From positions 434,001-498,000 of the forward strand of contig JAOWBW010000561.1 in NCBI GenBank assembly GCA_026119855.1: a stretch of DNA of 64,000 bases. The letters run 5' to 3'. The notes beneath the pieces are model-generated. The model did no database searches and was not told where the DNA came from. It was given only the letters and a program-made list of their open reading frames with translations. Position numbers and translations under genes: made by a program. Shown here piece after piece: positions 20,322 to 32,584 of the stretch. Source of the DNA: Campanula takesimana (taxonomy: Eukaryota > Streptophyta > Magnoliopsida > Asterales > Campanulaceae). The first letter of the stretch is position 1; each line of letters begins with the position of its first letter.

Positions 20322-23300
20322 TCAAGCTTCCACATAAGAGTTGTCTACCACTTTCTGAATCTCGCTTGTCTCCATTATAGAGCTCGAGCCTCCTCCATTA
20401 TTAGCCTCCGTGGCCCCGCCTGCTTCTGATATCTTTGTTATCCTCTGCAGTTCATCTGATAATTCTGTAGAACGAGCCAGAAACTGGTCATCTGTTAATT
20501 GCTCTTTCTGAATGGTGACTTTTTGGGCTGACGGATGGCTGCAGCTGCTTCTGCCATTGCTACCGGAGGTGGCTGGGGTGGGACCCATGAACGCTGGATT
20601 GGTCTCTCGTTATATGTTATACCAGAGTTTCCCGTTCTGCTTTCTTCTTCAGTTTCTATTTCGGAGATTCTGACGCTTTTTTGTTGCTGTTGTTGTTGCC
20701 ACCAAGGAGTTGAAGTTGAGTTGTCCCCATTTAAATAATTAATGTGTCCATTGCCATCATAGTTCTCTTGCGTTTGAGGAATAGGAGTAGAGCTGTTCTG
20801 GGGCTGTGCAACCTCCCAGGGCTTTTTAGGAGAAGGGTCAAATGGTAAAAGTCAACACATTAGTTTAAATGCACATATGATATCAGAGCATCCACAATGG
20901 TAAAGCTCTTTCATGTTGTTGTTTTGTGGTTCCCACGTGCCAAGTCAACAAATAAAAAGCTCGAAGTTTCTTCCACAATGGTAGAGCTCTTAAAATTTAA
21001 TGACCGACATGGGAAATTAGTAAAGATTAATGGAATAGCTCAAAATAGAAAAAGCTTTTTCTAGAAAGAGCTGCTCTTTAGTAAATAGTTTTTCCAATAT
21101 CTCCACAATGACAAAAAGCTCTAAAGAGCTCTTTCATAAAAGTAAAAACCTCCCAAAAAGCTCCCATTGTGGATGCTCTCAGCGCCATCCAAAAATGAGT
21201 AAATTTTGGGTTTTCAAATGAATTAAGGACTTGACTTTTAAGCAATTTAATTAGCGCATGTACACAATAACCTGGTGTTTCAAGTTAGTCATTGAAGTGA
21301 ACACTGCTGGGATATGATAATTGACAAGGGTGAGTTTAGTGCAATCTCTAGAATTAAGACACTCAATTTGGGCACAGTAATAAAATAGCGCTAGCAGTAG
21401 CAATAGAAAACAAACCTTTGGCCTGGGCGCTAAGCGAGGATTTGACACTGGCTGATCAGGATTGGGTGGGAAATCATTGATCTCCTGAATAAGAATGGAA
21501 ATAGAAAATCAATAACATTAAAAGATGAGAGCACTAAACTTGATACGCATTATTCCTTTATGTTAGGCTTGGACTTTTACTCTGATGTTGGATGGCTTCT
21601 CTCCTTTGAATCATTGCCATGATCTGCACAACAAATCAAACATCACTTATTGGAAGTATTTCATACGACTTACATAAAATACATCAAACTTTTGAATTTG
21701 CTGGGGAAAGTGATATGGCATCACAGCACATTAAATGGGATGAAATCAAAATGGTCAACGGACTCATAAACAGTCCGTAGTACTAGTAGATACGCAAATT
21801 CAGGTCAAGGTGCGCTGATAGTGACTTGTTATATTCTCCAGTACATTTCCATCTCAAACCTTGTAAACATCCAGATGATTGCAGTAATTTGTCTTTATTT
21901 AGTCTATCATTTCAGTAGTAGGAAAAAAAAAATCTATGACATAACTCCGGGTAACAACGAATTGCTTATTGCAGAAAACTCTCCTAACTGTAAAATACTT
22001 CCATGACTAAAGCAGGTTCTATGTTGACATCTCTGTACGTGTTTGTAGGTACTTTGAGGATTAACAATTTATTTTTCTCAAAAGCGAACATATTTTTAGA
22101 TAGTGAGAATAAGTTGCTTTACCTCCATATATGACTTTGGATGGGGTGCAGCAGCAGGTTCAACAGATGCAGGCGGTGACAAAGATCTCTCTGCAAGAAA
22201 AAGAGAGAGAATGCAGATTTAGGACACTGCTATTAGGAGTCTATAAATAAAAAAGAGAGATCAACATGTTAGTAAGTGAAGAATAACCTGATCGCAATTC
22301 ATAATCCGTCTTGCCATTTGCATATGAAGGCTGGGAAATCAATAACGAAAGAAACTTAGTTGAGAACTAAATATCAGACGAGACTAAGCGACAAAACATC
22401 TTTAAAGTATGAGCATGGCCCAGATATGCCTCTTCAACTCACCCTTGAACTTGTAATAGGAACATTATTACGTTCTTGCCCAGAGAGTTTGCTTTGCCCT
22501 GATAAACAAGGACACGACATAAGCTAATCAGTCATAGTTGAGATAGATAATGGAAATAAAAAAAAAGAGAGAGATAGTGCAAAGATATAACTAGAAGGGA
22601 AAATGAAGCAACCTGTTTCACTTTTCTGTCATATACAATGTCCAGATCAAAAACAAAAAAACTACAATATTGTGGAACTTTGAGGAACTCAATACATTCT
22701 AGGCTCAAAAACTTCAAGTTGCTTTAAAATACCTAATGGCAGAACAGATGACCTTAAAAATATGGGGCATTACTCTGCTTCCACCTATCATTCTCTAACG
22801 ACAACTGTATAGACTACTGGACAGGCACTCAACATGTGCCAAACAAACATTCCAGATGTGTTGGACCAGTATCTGGATTAAGATCAAAGCAAGGACTTAC
22901 CAAAACCATGAGAAACAGGGAGGTTAAGCACCTAATCTTATTCAATCGATTGGCTATGATAAAAGCTCTTATTCCGGATTATGGTAGGTAACAGTTCATC
23001 AATGTTCAAATCATATTTACAGGAATTCATCAAATTAAGGAAATACTCATCTTTCTTATCTCCTGTAATTGCAGAAGAGAAGAACCCAATGGACTAAATG
23101 GTCCACATCCTTTGCTAGATGGTCATTTTGTTCTAATAACAAAGATTAACAGTGAAAGGCGCTAAAATTGACTAATGTACATGCATAGTGCAATTGATGA
23201 GTGAAGTATTCGAACAAAGTTACATGCAAAGGGAGCTAAAATTGACCAATGACTAAAAGAAGCCATTTTTGGTATTTGACCCAGAAGCAACTTCTCTAAT

Positions 23301-26300
23301 ACCTTCCAACTTCCTTATAGCATTGCTCATTGACTTCATCTCCTGTACTTGCACATCTAACAAACTCATAAGTTCCCCAAAGTATCTCTTCTCTGAAAAA
23401 ACAAAGGCATCATCAAATACAAATATTATATATCGTGAAATGAAGAAGGCAAAGCGAAAAACAAAAGACGAAAGGAGACAAAGTTTACTGATGTTTGAAA
23501 CGAAATAAAACAAAATTTTATCACAACCCACCTTCAGTTTTCGAAATCAACATTTCCTGACTAGCCCGTGCTACATCAGCTGCTGCAGCTGCAGCAGATT
23601 TTGCAGCAGCAGCAGCTTCTTCTGCAACACTTGGTTTTAAGTTAGTTTTTGGTGCAAGGCTCTCCTCTTCTTCCGAGACAACTTTGCGGATCCAGGACTT
23701 TAACTGGGAACAATAGCATTCTAAAAAAGGAAGATGTGTTAGGGCTTGTTTGATAACCATTTTATTTCTAATTTTATTGTTTCTGTTTAAATTTTGGGTG
23801 AAAATATGGAAATGAAATATGTTTGTTAACCATTTTTATTTTTGGCAAGGACAGAAACAGTCCTAATTTTTTCACATATTCTCGAAACAAAAAAAATACG
23901 TTTCTAATGGGTAAGAAACGTTCTTTTTCGTAAACACGCGAGATGTCATTTTAATAATGAGGTCTCGCCTTCAAACTCGGTTAGCAGCAATTCCAACCTA
24001 TTTTTTTTCAAAGACAAAACGAAACCCTAAACCATAACCATCGTTTTTGCTGTCGTCTTCACATATGCCATATCAACAAGAACTCTTCATCTCCATGTAA
24101 AGCAACTGGTCAATCCACTAATCCTTGGCACTTACTCGTACGTACTGCCATCCCAAACCCCAAGCTTTATCAATCGTTTTTCTGATACTTTCCTTTCCAC
24201 TCTCTTAATTGCATTCTTCCAATGGTCTCTATAATTGTTTACCCTCTACTGTTTCCTTTAAAAACAGAAGGTGTCACCATCATTTTGCTATGGCTTGCCT
24301 TCATATCACCAGCTAACAAACAAGGTTTACAATTTCAATATATTTTGACAATACATTAATGAGGAATCCTAATTAAGTCTAATTTTTTTCATTATGATCC
24401 TAGTCTTGTTAACATTCAGCACTAACTAATGTCAATTTGCCTCTCTATCAACTGGTTGTCAATTGTCACAAACTTAACTTTTTCTTTTTTGCAGTTATTG
24501 TGTTTGTTTTAATGTTGGGTCCTTATATTTAAGTTATGTTATCTACCGAAATCCCATGTTTGGCTTTAGTTTCAATTTGACAAACTGAAAGAAAGAAATA
24601 GAAAGAGTTATCAAACATATTTCTATTTTACTTGCAAAAAACAAAATTGACATCAGAATAAGGAAAAAAACAGAATAATGTTTTTGAAATGGAGAAACAG
24701 AAACGATTGTCAAACGCCACCTTAGTAACTGATCGTGTTTAGGGAATAAAAGGACAAAGCACAACACACAGAGATCTGAGTAAAAAGCAACCATTATAGA
24801 ACTGTAGAAAAGTAAGTAAAATTCCAAAAATAAACCAGTACATGAAGGTTGGGAAAATGCTAAATAGGACCGGAGGAATTGAATGTTATTCAAGCATAAG
24901 ATCTTCATTGATACCTTAAATAGTACGGCTGTTCCAGCCCCTGATACGGCCAAAAATCCAATAGCAAGAAGAGCATGGGTCCAGTGGAACCGCGATGCAT
25001 TCAAGGTCCCCAGTTTAGAAACCGTACCAACAGGAGCAGCTGGTACAGGCTGCATAACTCGACTTGGGGCTTGCTGTTGAACATTTGATGAAGGCTGCAA
25101 CTGTCCTTCTATCAACAGCATAGTGCAGAACATCATTAGAAAGAAATAATATCAATCACATTCCTAACCACAGGAGTATGATACACTGTTGGTGATGAAC
25201 GAACCCCCCAAAACAACTTTTACCTTGATTTGCAACAGCTGGCTGTGTCGGCGATACTGTCGGGGCTGAATCCTGCCAATTTCATGGACATCAATACCTA
25301 AAACTTAGTACTTGTGATTTTTGTATCAGCTATCAAATCAAGCTTCATATATGTTTGATGGTACAGTGTTGTCGGGTGTGTGCGTGGGTGGGGGAAGGAA
25401 GGAAAGGTGCAGAAAAGAGACGAGATAATATTAGAAAGAAAAAGAAACATGCTTACAGGAACTCGGCGGAAGGCTTCATCTATCTCCTCCTTCGTGAGCC
25501 CCTTCCTCTCAAGAAAAGAGCGTCTGTACATAACAGGAGATCCTTTAACTTTTGGGTGTGAAAGAAACTTGACAGCATTTTGTACTTGATCTTCTCTTAT
25601 TGGTTCTGAGTTCACAAACACTGATGCCGCTTGATTTTCCTTAGTAACATCTGCTTTGACATCTTGATTGTCAGTAAGTGGTTGTGCAACCTCTGAAGCT
25701 GAATAAAGAAAGAGATCTTTACGTGAAAACTTCTTTTATGATGGATACAAGATAGAGCGTACAAAAAGTAAGAAATATCCATGAAGTAACAATGTACACC
25801 AAATTCTCAATCTTGACCTACATCAACACAAAAGAAGCTACAAGGCAACTCTTTACTAACTTTTATACTAAACTCTGGCCAAACATGCTTGATGACTATG
25901 ACCTATAGTCCAGAAGAATTTTTTTGATAAATAATCATATAATGCTAGCATGACATGAAATTTATCAATGTTCACTGAACATTGGATGGAGCAGATCAAG
26001 CAATATACAATTGTCAACTCTGCCATAACCGTAGCTTACATTATAGGCCTAACCAACTCAGAAAGGACATAAGCTTGGTTGACTAGTGTCTTACTATGAG
26101 TAACTACATTCAGCATAATATTGTAAGTATGTTTCCAGTCAACAAAATCTACTGGAGTATTATCAGACATTTAAGTGTAATAAGGAGAAGAGCTGTGTAT
26201 AAGGAAAGGGTGAAGCCAAAGGCTAGTTTAAGAGGAGGCAGTGTAATGCAAGCCTCTTGTGCTGACTGGTGATGCTTTACAGTGGCTTTCAAATGGCTTA

Positions 26301-29300
26301 CCAGGGAGGGTGAAATGAGACATGTGCGCCTATACTTAGAGGTTGTTTTGATGATTAGATAACCTGTTAAACATGTTCAGACAAATCCCTGAAGCTATTT
26401 GTGCAACAAAAAAAAAAAAAAGTAATGAGTAATGTGAATCTACTCATTAGAATAACTATTGCCAGCTCACTCTATTTAGCACAGTATTCATTCTAGATGA
26501 ATACTTATTCAAACCTGGTATGAAGACCCTTATCTTTCCGACCATTTTGAACTAAATCACTAAGAGCTGTTTGGCAGAAGGATGAAGATTAGCAGTATTA
26601 TTAATGAGGGCATTATTAATCCTTAAATTTATGTTTGGTTGAAGCAGTATAATTTCATGTCTCCTTTGCTTCACCACTAACAAAATACTAAACTACCCAA
26701 AAAACAGTTTCTCAAAAAATATGTATCATGTACTTCTTCCTTCTCTTTACGTTTGTTTTCGAGTTAAGAACGAAATCACAGAAAGAGAAGCAATTTACCG
26801 AAGATGAAGTAGGCAAAAGAAATGAAACAGAAGATTGATTGCTAAAGAATCAACTTAATTAAATGAATTCTAGAATTTTTGAAGGAGAAATGATTATTTG
26901 CTTGCTTACAAGGGCATAAATGTCGAATTAAAACTTATCCCCAATCTCTATTACACCATCTTATAATACCACCCCTTTTTATATAGAAATAAAAGATTGA
27001 ATTAGAAGGACCATCGTACAAGAGGATGGACAAGGAGTCCATCTAAAAAAAAAAAAGTACATGAAATTTTATTAAGAAATCGCTTTGTCCCACAAAATAT
27101 GATTCGGTAAGTAGTGATTCTTAAAAATCCTAGCATTCCGCTCCATCCAAAGACACGAACATACTGCAAATACACCACAATCTAAAATCCTACCAAACAC
27201 CTGATTTAATGGGTATCGGTATTGTTTATACTATCCCGATACCTAGTACCAGCTACCTTACGGTGCCTAAATACATCTCTATCTGAGACCTCTGATGACA
27301 TAATCCTTGCCAGCTGCAAATGTCATTGCAACTACGCTACTTCGACACAGGCCTGTGGTTTTAATGCATTAAATAGAAACCCTTCGACATCATTAAGACA
27401 GATATATTGGTTCCAGGGAATCCACACATATAGCCAATACATAACCATTGCTCAGGGAGAATACTTCAGTCAAAGCCTCAGCCAGGCATACAACTCCACG
27501 CTTGGCATGGGGGGAAAGCAAAAGAACATCATTGCAGACCATTCAGGAGTTATAAGATAATTCATTGGTGTGCATCAAGTATCTTCAGAGCCTACCAAGC
27601 GGCCATTATACATAGCAATATTCGAACCAGGGCAGAAAAGTCATCTATGCAGAACTGCTGCCCAATTTTTTTAACTGTTTTAGTTGATGACATGTCACAA
27701 ATACATCATTACATAGGTGAATCCATTTTCCATAAAACAGATAATGACTCAGCTAAACCAGGTCCAAAATACTTGTTTTATACTTGTGCAACCATCATTC
27801 AGATCACTCCATAAGATATAAATATTAGGTTGAATTAAAAGCCACGACATCCCTTCTCCACTAATGTCAAATTTGATATTTTATCCTCCGCAACTCTAGC
27901 ATCACAATCAACACATGATACAGTTCTCTTCCTTTCTTATGTACAGTCAACAGTTTACAGATAATGATTGAAACTGAAATTAGCCATGTTCGCCTTTGCG
28001 GTTTGTTTGTTGTCTTTACTCTCTTTGGGGCGGCCACATTTAGGTTTTTCTCTCTTATCACTATTTTTTATTCAATTGCTACACCACAAACCATATATGA
28101 ACCGTGAACCCAAACTGTTTTTTACCTCATATATAGCCACATCAAGCATCCATCATCCCACCAACGTCTTCTTAAAATCTTTTGTATTTTCGCAACTCAT
28201 ACCATACTGAACCATTTTTATAGGGATCATACTAACATATGTTAACAGCACCCGCTGTCAGAAAAAGGCTGGCTTGTTAATTACTTTAGAAGAGGAATCA
28301 TAAACTAATCCAGGATAACTGTCATATAGAACTCCCCTCGATTTAACCTACACTCCTCAAGATCAATATTACGAGGAATGGCAATTCCAGCAAGATGTGG
28401 AACGGGACGGAGCAGAAAGCATTACTAGCTAGAGCAAAGGATAAAGTGGGAAATATGTCTTCTCTTCCCCTCCAACCAGCACTCTTATTGTATGACTTCT
28501 GAAATTTCAAGTATCTCTACCATTTGATAATCGTTCCCTGCCTTTCATCTCATTCTAGTTCCCTGGCAGGGTTTATTTATTAGATTTTACCGAGTGAGAG
28601 TGTTGTCAGAACTAGAAGGGGCCCCACTTACACGGGTAAACTTAAAAGCTCAATCTAGTTACTAGAGCACTAGGATATTTCTTGTCCAAATTCCCACACC
28701 TAGAATAGGACTGTATCAATTTTAGAGAAAAATTCATCAACACCAGTCCATGGCCAGACTTCACGAAACAAGTTGAACCGAGTAAACTGCATACGAGGAA
28801 ACTCTGAAATTGATTGCAAAGCTGATTAAAGTACTTAGGGAATTCAAACGTTAAACCCTAAGCAAATTGAGCGGTCAAAGAATCCTCCATTAGGAGGAAT
28901 CAATTGTTTTGAAATCAAATCACTTCACTAAAACTCCAATAAACTTCACATGATCCTCCAAACATGTAAACGTTTAAATCTAAGAATTTACAGTGAAGTT
29001 GAATAATTTGAAACTACACACAGAGAACTGAATGTTTCAATGTTCAGGTTGATAACAATAACAACAACATAATACACTAAATTGAGGAAACACGCGCACA
29101 CACACACAAAGAGAGACAGATAGAGAAGGCACCAGGTTTTTGAGGTTTGTCGGCCACGGAAATTGGGGGAGCAGGTGTTGAGTCGCCATAGCCGCTCAGC
29201 TGAATTTCATACAACGGCGCTAAAGAAGAACAAAATTAAGTTATAGAAAACGAAAGAAACAGGAAAATCGATTGATTGAAATAACTTACCGAAGAATGGA

Positions 29301-29371
29301 GATGACGATGACGTCGATAAAGATCAGTGGCTTTTGCTCATCCCAAAGCCGAGAGAAATTGAGACTGTTAG
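20322..29371 (-). CDS. PEX14: PEX14 peroxisomal membrane peroxin, 13 exons, four frame breaks
   Basis: PEX14 is the docking protein on the peroxisome membrane for PEX5/PEX7 cargo receptors. Exons (high to low): 29371-29290 (5' UTR, cut by the gap), 29219-29133, 25698-25457, 25272-25224, 25108-24915, 23720-23532, 23392-23303, 22498-22443, 22330-22288, 22190-22123, 21623-21581, 21484-21416, 20821-20322. All junctions are GT-AG with matching phases. Exon 3 has the conserved N-terminal receptor-binding domain (REDQVQNAVKFLSHPKV, RRSFLERKGLTKEEIDEAF). Exon 5 has a transmembrane segment (HALLAIGFLAVSGAGTAVLF). Exons 6-7 encode the Ala-rich coiled coil (AAAAADVARASQEM), and exon 13 has SWVPPQPPPVAMAEA. 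Reading frame breaks just after the ATG (29189), at the exon 6 start (23704), in exon 11 (about 21603) and in exon 13 (20520-20524). A downstream acceptor at 23703 could bypass the second. Confidence 0.93.
20886..21178. mobile_element. MITE in PEX14 intron 12, 293 bp
   Basis: Inverted termini GAGCATCCACAATGG and CCATTGTGGATGCTC are flanked by TCA on both sides (20883-20885 and 21179-21181). Further copies of CCACAATGGTAGAGCTCTT-like sequence lie inside as subterminal repeats. The 3-bp duplication suggests PIF/Harbinger, but the superfamily is not certain. Confidence 0.85.
23742..24721. mobile_element. PIF/Harbinger-like element, 980 bp, in PEX14 intron 5
   Basis: Termini GGGCTTGTTTGATAACC and, inverted, GGTGGCGTTTGACAATCG are flanked by TTA (23739-23741 and 24722-24724), the usual Harbinger target. 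The subterminal regions are also inverted (TATTTCTA...TGTTTCTG against GTTTCTGTTTC). No transposase frame is present. Its boundary lies only about 20 bases from the exon 6 acceptor. Confidence 0.8.
25699..29132 (-). other. PEX14 intron 2, 3.4 kb
   Basis: Large intron separating the N-terminal coding exon from the receptor-binding exon. It holds the LINE tail listed separately and otherwise AT-rich sequence. Open frames such as 27222-27560 have no recognisable similarity. I see no additional PEX14 exon in it. Confidence 0.7.
26985..27170 (-). mobile_element. 3' end of a LINE, in PEX14 intron 2
   Basis: The minus strand reads LWMERNARIFKNHYLPNHIL and continues WDKAIS, followed by stops and a T-rich 3' region. 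W-x-ERN-x-RIF is the usual C-terminal tail of plant L1-type ORF2 (zinc-binding region). It is 5'-truncated, as most LINE copies are. Confidence 0.6.
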
Positions 29372-29471
29372 NNNNNNNNNNNNNNNNNNNNNNNNNNNNN
29401 NNNNNNNNNNNNNNNNNNNNNNNNNNNNNNNNNNNNNNNNNNNNNNNNNNNNNNNNNNNNNNNNNNNNNNN
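29372..29471. other. Assembly gap, 100 N
   Basis: One hundred Ns. On its right is the first 121 bases of a ~2.1 kb LTR; on its left is the 5' untranslated exon of PEX14. The missing sequence must therefore include most of that LTR (about 1.97 kb) and possibly the PEX14 promoter and the other half of the disrupted target element. Exactly 100 Ns usually denotes a gap of unknown size. Confidence 0.95.
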
Positions 29472-29592
29472 AAATAATCAAGTATGATATGCAAATCATA
29501 AAATATGATGCAACACATAAAATGCACATATAAGTCAAATAAAAATCCCCAAAATTATAAAATAAATAGGAACGGGTTTTGGGGTCGCTACA
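29472..29592 (-). repeat. 3' LTR start of the Tekay element (partial)
   Basis: These bases match 36144-36264 essentially base for base, including AATAATCAAGTATGATATGC and GGAACGGGTTTTGGGGTCGC. The near identity points to a recent insertion. The remainder is lost in the N gap. Confidence 0.93.
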
Positions 29593-29639
29593 ATCACTCC
29601 CTAAAAAAAAATTCGTCCCGAATTTAAGGTTACTTACTG

Positions 29640-32536
29640 AGGCCCTCAAACAACCAAGGGTACTTCCTCTCGATCTCCTCCCGAAGCTCCCAAGTCGATT
29701 CTTCCACATTGTGATTCCTCCACACAACTCGAACAAGAGGGAATACTTTTGTTCTCAATCTTGCACCTTCGAATCAATGACTTGGACCGGATGTTCCTCA
29801 TAAGACATACTCGGCTCAATATCCTCGGAACCTCAGATAGAACATGAGAAGAATCATACACATACTTCCGAAGCTAGAAACATGAAACACATTATGGATT
29901 CTTATCAAGAGAAGGAGGTAAAGCAAGACGATAGCCCGATCCCCCACTCTTCCAAGAATCTCAAATGGACCAATAAACCTCGGAGCAAGCTTGCCTTTCT
30001 TCCCATATCTTCGAATACCAACCTTAGGGGAACCTTCAAAAACACAAAGTCACCTTTTCAAACTCAAGGTCTCGCCTCCGATGATCAGCGTAGCTTTTCT
30101 GTCTACTCTGGGCAGTACTCAAATGATCTCGAATAAGTTAACCTTCTCAACTGAATCATTAACCATCTGAACACCCCAAATATGGCTTCTCCCACTTCAT
30201 CCCAACAGATAGGAGATCGACATTTCCTCCATACAAGGCTTCATAAGGAGCCATCCCAATACTGGACTGAAAACTGTTATTATAAGCAAACTCTACGAGA
30301 GGCAAATGAATATCCCACGAATCTGAAAAATCAACTGAGCAAGCCTAAACATATCCTCAAGAATCTGGATAGTTCTCTCGGACTGGCCATCTGTTTGAGG
30401 ATGAAAAGCTGTACTAAATCTCAACTCTGAACCCAAAGCCTTCTGAAACGCTTGCCAAAACGAGATGTGAATTTAGGGTCACGATCAGATACAATGCTCA
30501 CTGGAACTCCATGTAACTCATGATCTCATTAATGTACAAAGTTGCAAGCTTTTCCATAGAATAACCAATTCAATAGGTAGAAAATGAGAAGACTTTGTCA
30601 ATCTATCAACAATCACCCAAACTGCATCAAACCTTCTTCGAGTACGAGGTAACCCTGTCACAAAATCCATGGTAACATGTTCCCACTTCCATTCTGGAAT
30701 CTTAAACGGTGAAGCAATCCTGCAGGCTTTGATGTTCAGCTTTAACTTGTTGACATGTTAAGCACTTGGATAGATAAACCGCTATCTCTCTCTTCATATA
30801 TTCCACCAAAAGTGTTGCTTCAAATTCTGATACATTTTAGTACTCCCGGGATGAATAGTATACCTTGATTTATGGCCTTCATCAAGAACTTGGCGTTTAA
30901 TCCCATCAACATTAGGCACACACAACGACCCCTGAAAGTCAATACCCTTCAGAACTGAGTGAGAAATCCTCAAATTTACCATCTTTGATTTTATCCATAA
31001 TCTTTACCAATTCCGGGTCATCCTTCTGAGCTTCCTTTATTTGTTGAACTAAAGTTGGAAATACTCGAATGTTCGCAAAAATAGCTCCATGCTTTGATTC
31101 ATAAGGACTCCAATCTCGAGCATCCTCCAACATCTTCCATTCCCGCACCATCAATGAAGCTACATAGACTTCTGGCTAATAGCATCAGCTACCACATTTG
31201 CCTTGCCCGGATGATAGGAAAATGTACAATCATAATCCTTAACAGCTCCATCCATCTTCGTTGTCTATTATTCAACTCTTTCTGGGAGAAAAGATACTTC
31301 AAACTCTGATGATCTGTGTGAAAATCTCAAACTTTGCTCCATAAAGATAATGTTCCACTTGTGCAATGCAAAGACAATAGCTGCAAGCTCCATGTCATGG
31401 GTAGGATAATTCTGCTCACTCGGAGTCAACTTTCTCGAAGCATACGCAATAACCTTCCATTCTGCATTAATACACACCCGAGGCCTTCTTTAGAAGCATC
31501 ACTATAGATTACCAAATCATCATTACCATTAGGTAGGGCGAGAATAGGAGCTGTAGTCAATCTCTTCTTCAACTCTTCAAAACAAGCTTGACACTTTTCA
31601 TCCCACACATAAGGAATATTCTTTCGAGTCAACTGAGTCAAGGGAGTTACAATCTTAGAAAACCCCTCAATGAACCTTCTGTAGTACCCAGCTAACCCAA
31701 GAAACTTCGAATTTCTGTAACTGATTCTGGCCTCCTACAATTCACAATAGCCTCAACTTTGGATGGATCAACTGATATACCTTTATTAGAAATCACATGC
31801 CAAGAAAAGATACTTCATTGAGCCAAAAAGCACATTTACTGAATTTAGCAAACAACTGCTTCTCACGAAGAATAGATAAAACCATTCGCAAATGCTGTTC
31901 ATGCTCTTCCCGGGACTTGGAATAAACCAGAATATCATCAATAAATACAACCACAAAGGTATCAAGATAAGGTTTAAAGACTCTGTTCATCATATCCATA
32001 AAAATAGCCGGAGCATTAGTCAACCCGAAGGCATAACAAGAAACTCATAATGGCCATATCTACTACGAAAAGCAGTTTTAGAAATGTCTTCAGAACGGAT
32101 TTTCAACTGATGGTACCCACTCCTCAAATCAAGTTTGAAAAGACAACTGACCCTTGAAGTTGATCAAATAAATCATCAATATGAGGTAGCGGATATTTAT
32201 TTTTATAGTTACCTGATTCAGCTTTCTGTAGTCAATACACAGCCTCAAGGACCCATCTTTCTTTTTAACAAACAATACTGGAGCTCCCCACGGGGATACA
32301 CTAGGACGAATGAATCCTCGATCAAGTAACTCTTGCAACTGAACCTTCAACTCTTTCAATTCAGCTGGGGCCATTCTGTAAGGTGTCTCAGATATAGGAA
32401 CCGTACCTGGAAGTAAGTCAATACAGAACTCTATTTCCCGGTCAGGAGGCATAGCATACTCAGAAGAAAATACATCTGAAAATTCTTTAACAATAGGCAC
32501 ATCCCCAATATCAGGAACCCTTTTAGTAGTATCCAA
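29640..32536 (-). pseudogene. Tekay pol (RT, RNase H, integrase, chromodomain), broken
   Basis: 32536-32129 holds the RT start with DREIEFCIDLLPGT, RPSVSPWGAPVLFVKKKDGS and LCIDYRKLNQVTI. 32023-31793 holds the catalytic FIDDILVYSKS. 31641-31270 holds RNase H (IYSDASKEGLGCVL, AYASRKLTPSEQNYPTHDME). 30980-30790 is the integrase zinc domain, and about 30560-30370 its core (VSIVSDRDPKFTSRFW, FHPQTDGQSERTIQ). Near 29700-29640 a chromodomain tail reads WRNHNVEESTWELREE. The segments lie in different frames with stops between, so no functional polyprotein is made. Confidence 0.9.
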
Positions 32537-32584
32537 ACACTAGCCAAATACCCCGCACAACCCGGTTCAACAACTTTCTAGCCT

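Noticed and set aside
24543..25136. A single 197-codon minus-strand protein
   Set aside because: Only the PEX14 exon 5 part (25108-24915) is conserved; the rest is intron 5 and Harbinger-element sequence read through.
26560..26985. Possible MITE in PEX14 intron 2 (GCTGTTTGGCAGAAGGATG)
   Set aside because: The left edge looks like a transposon terminus, but I could not find a matching inverted end or target duplication.
27222..27560. 112-codon ORF in PEX14 intron 2
   Set aside because: No recognisable motif, no splice context, and it lies within a long intron; probably chance.
29579..30430. Plus-strand open frames between 29.6 and 30.4 kb
   Set aside because: They are antisense shadows of the Tekay integrase-chromodomain region, which reads convincingly on the minus strand.
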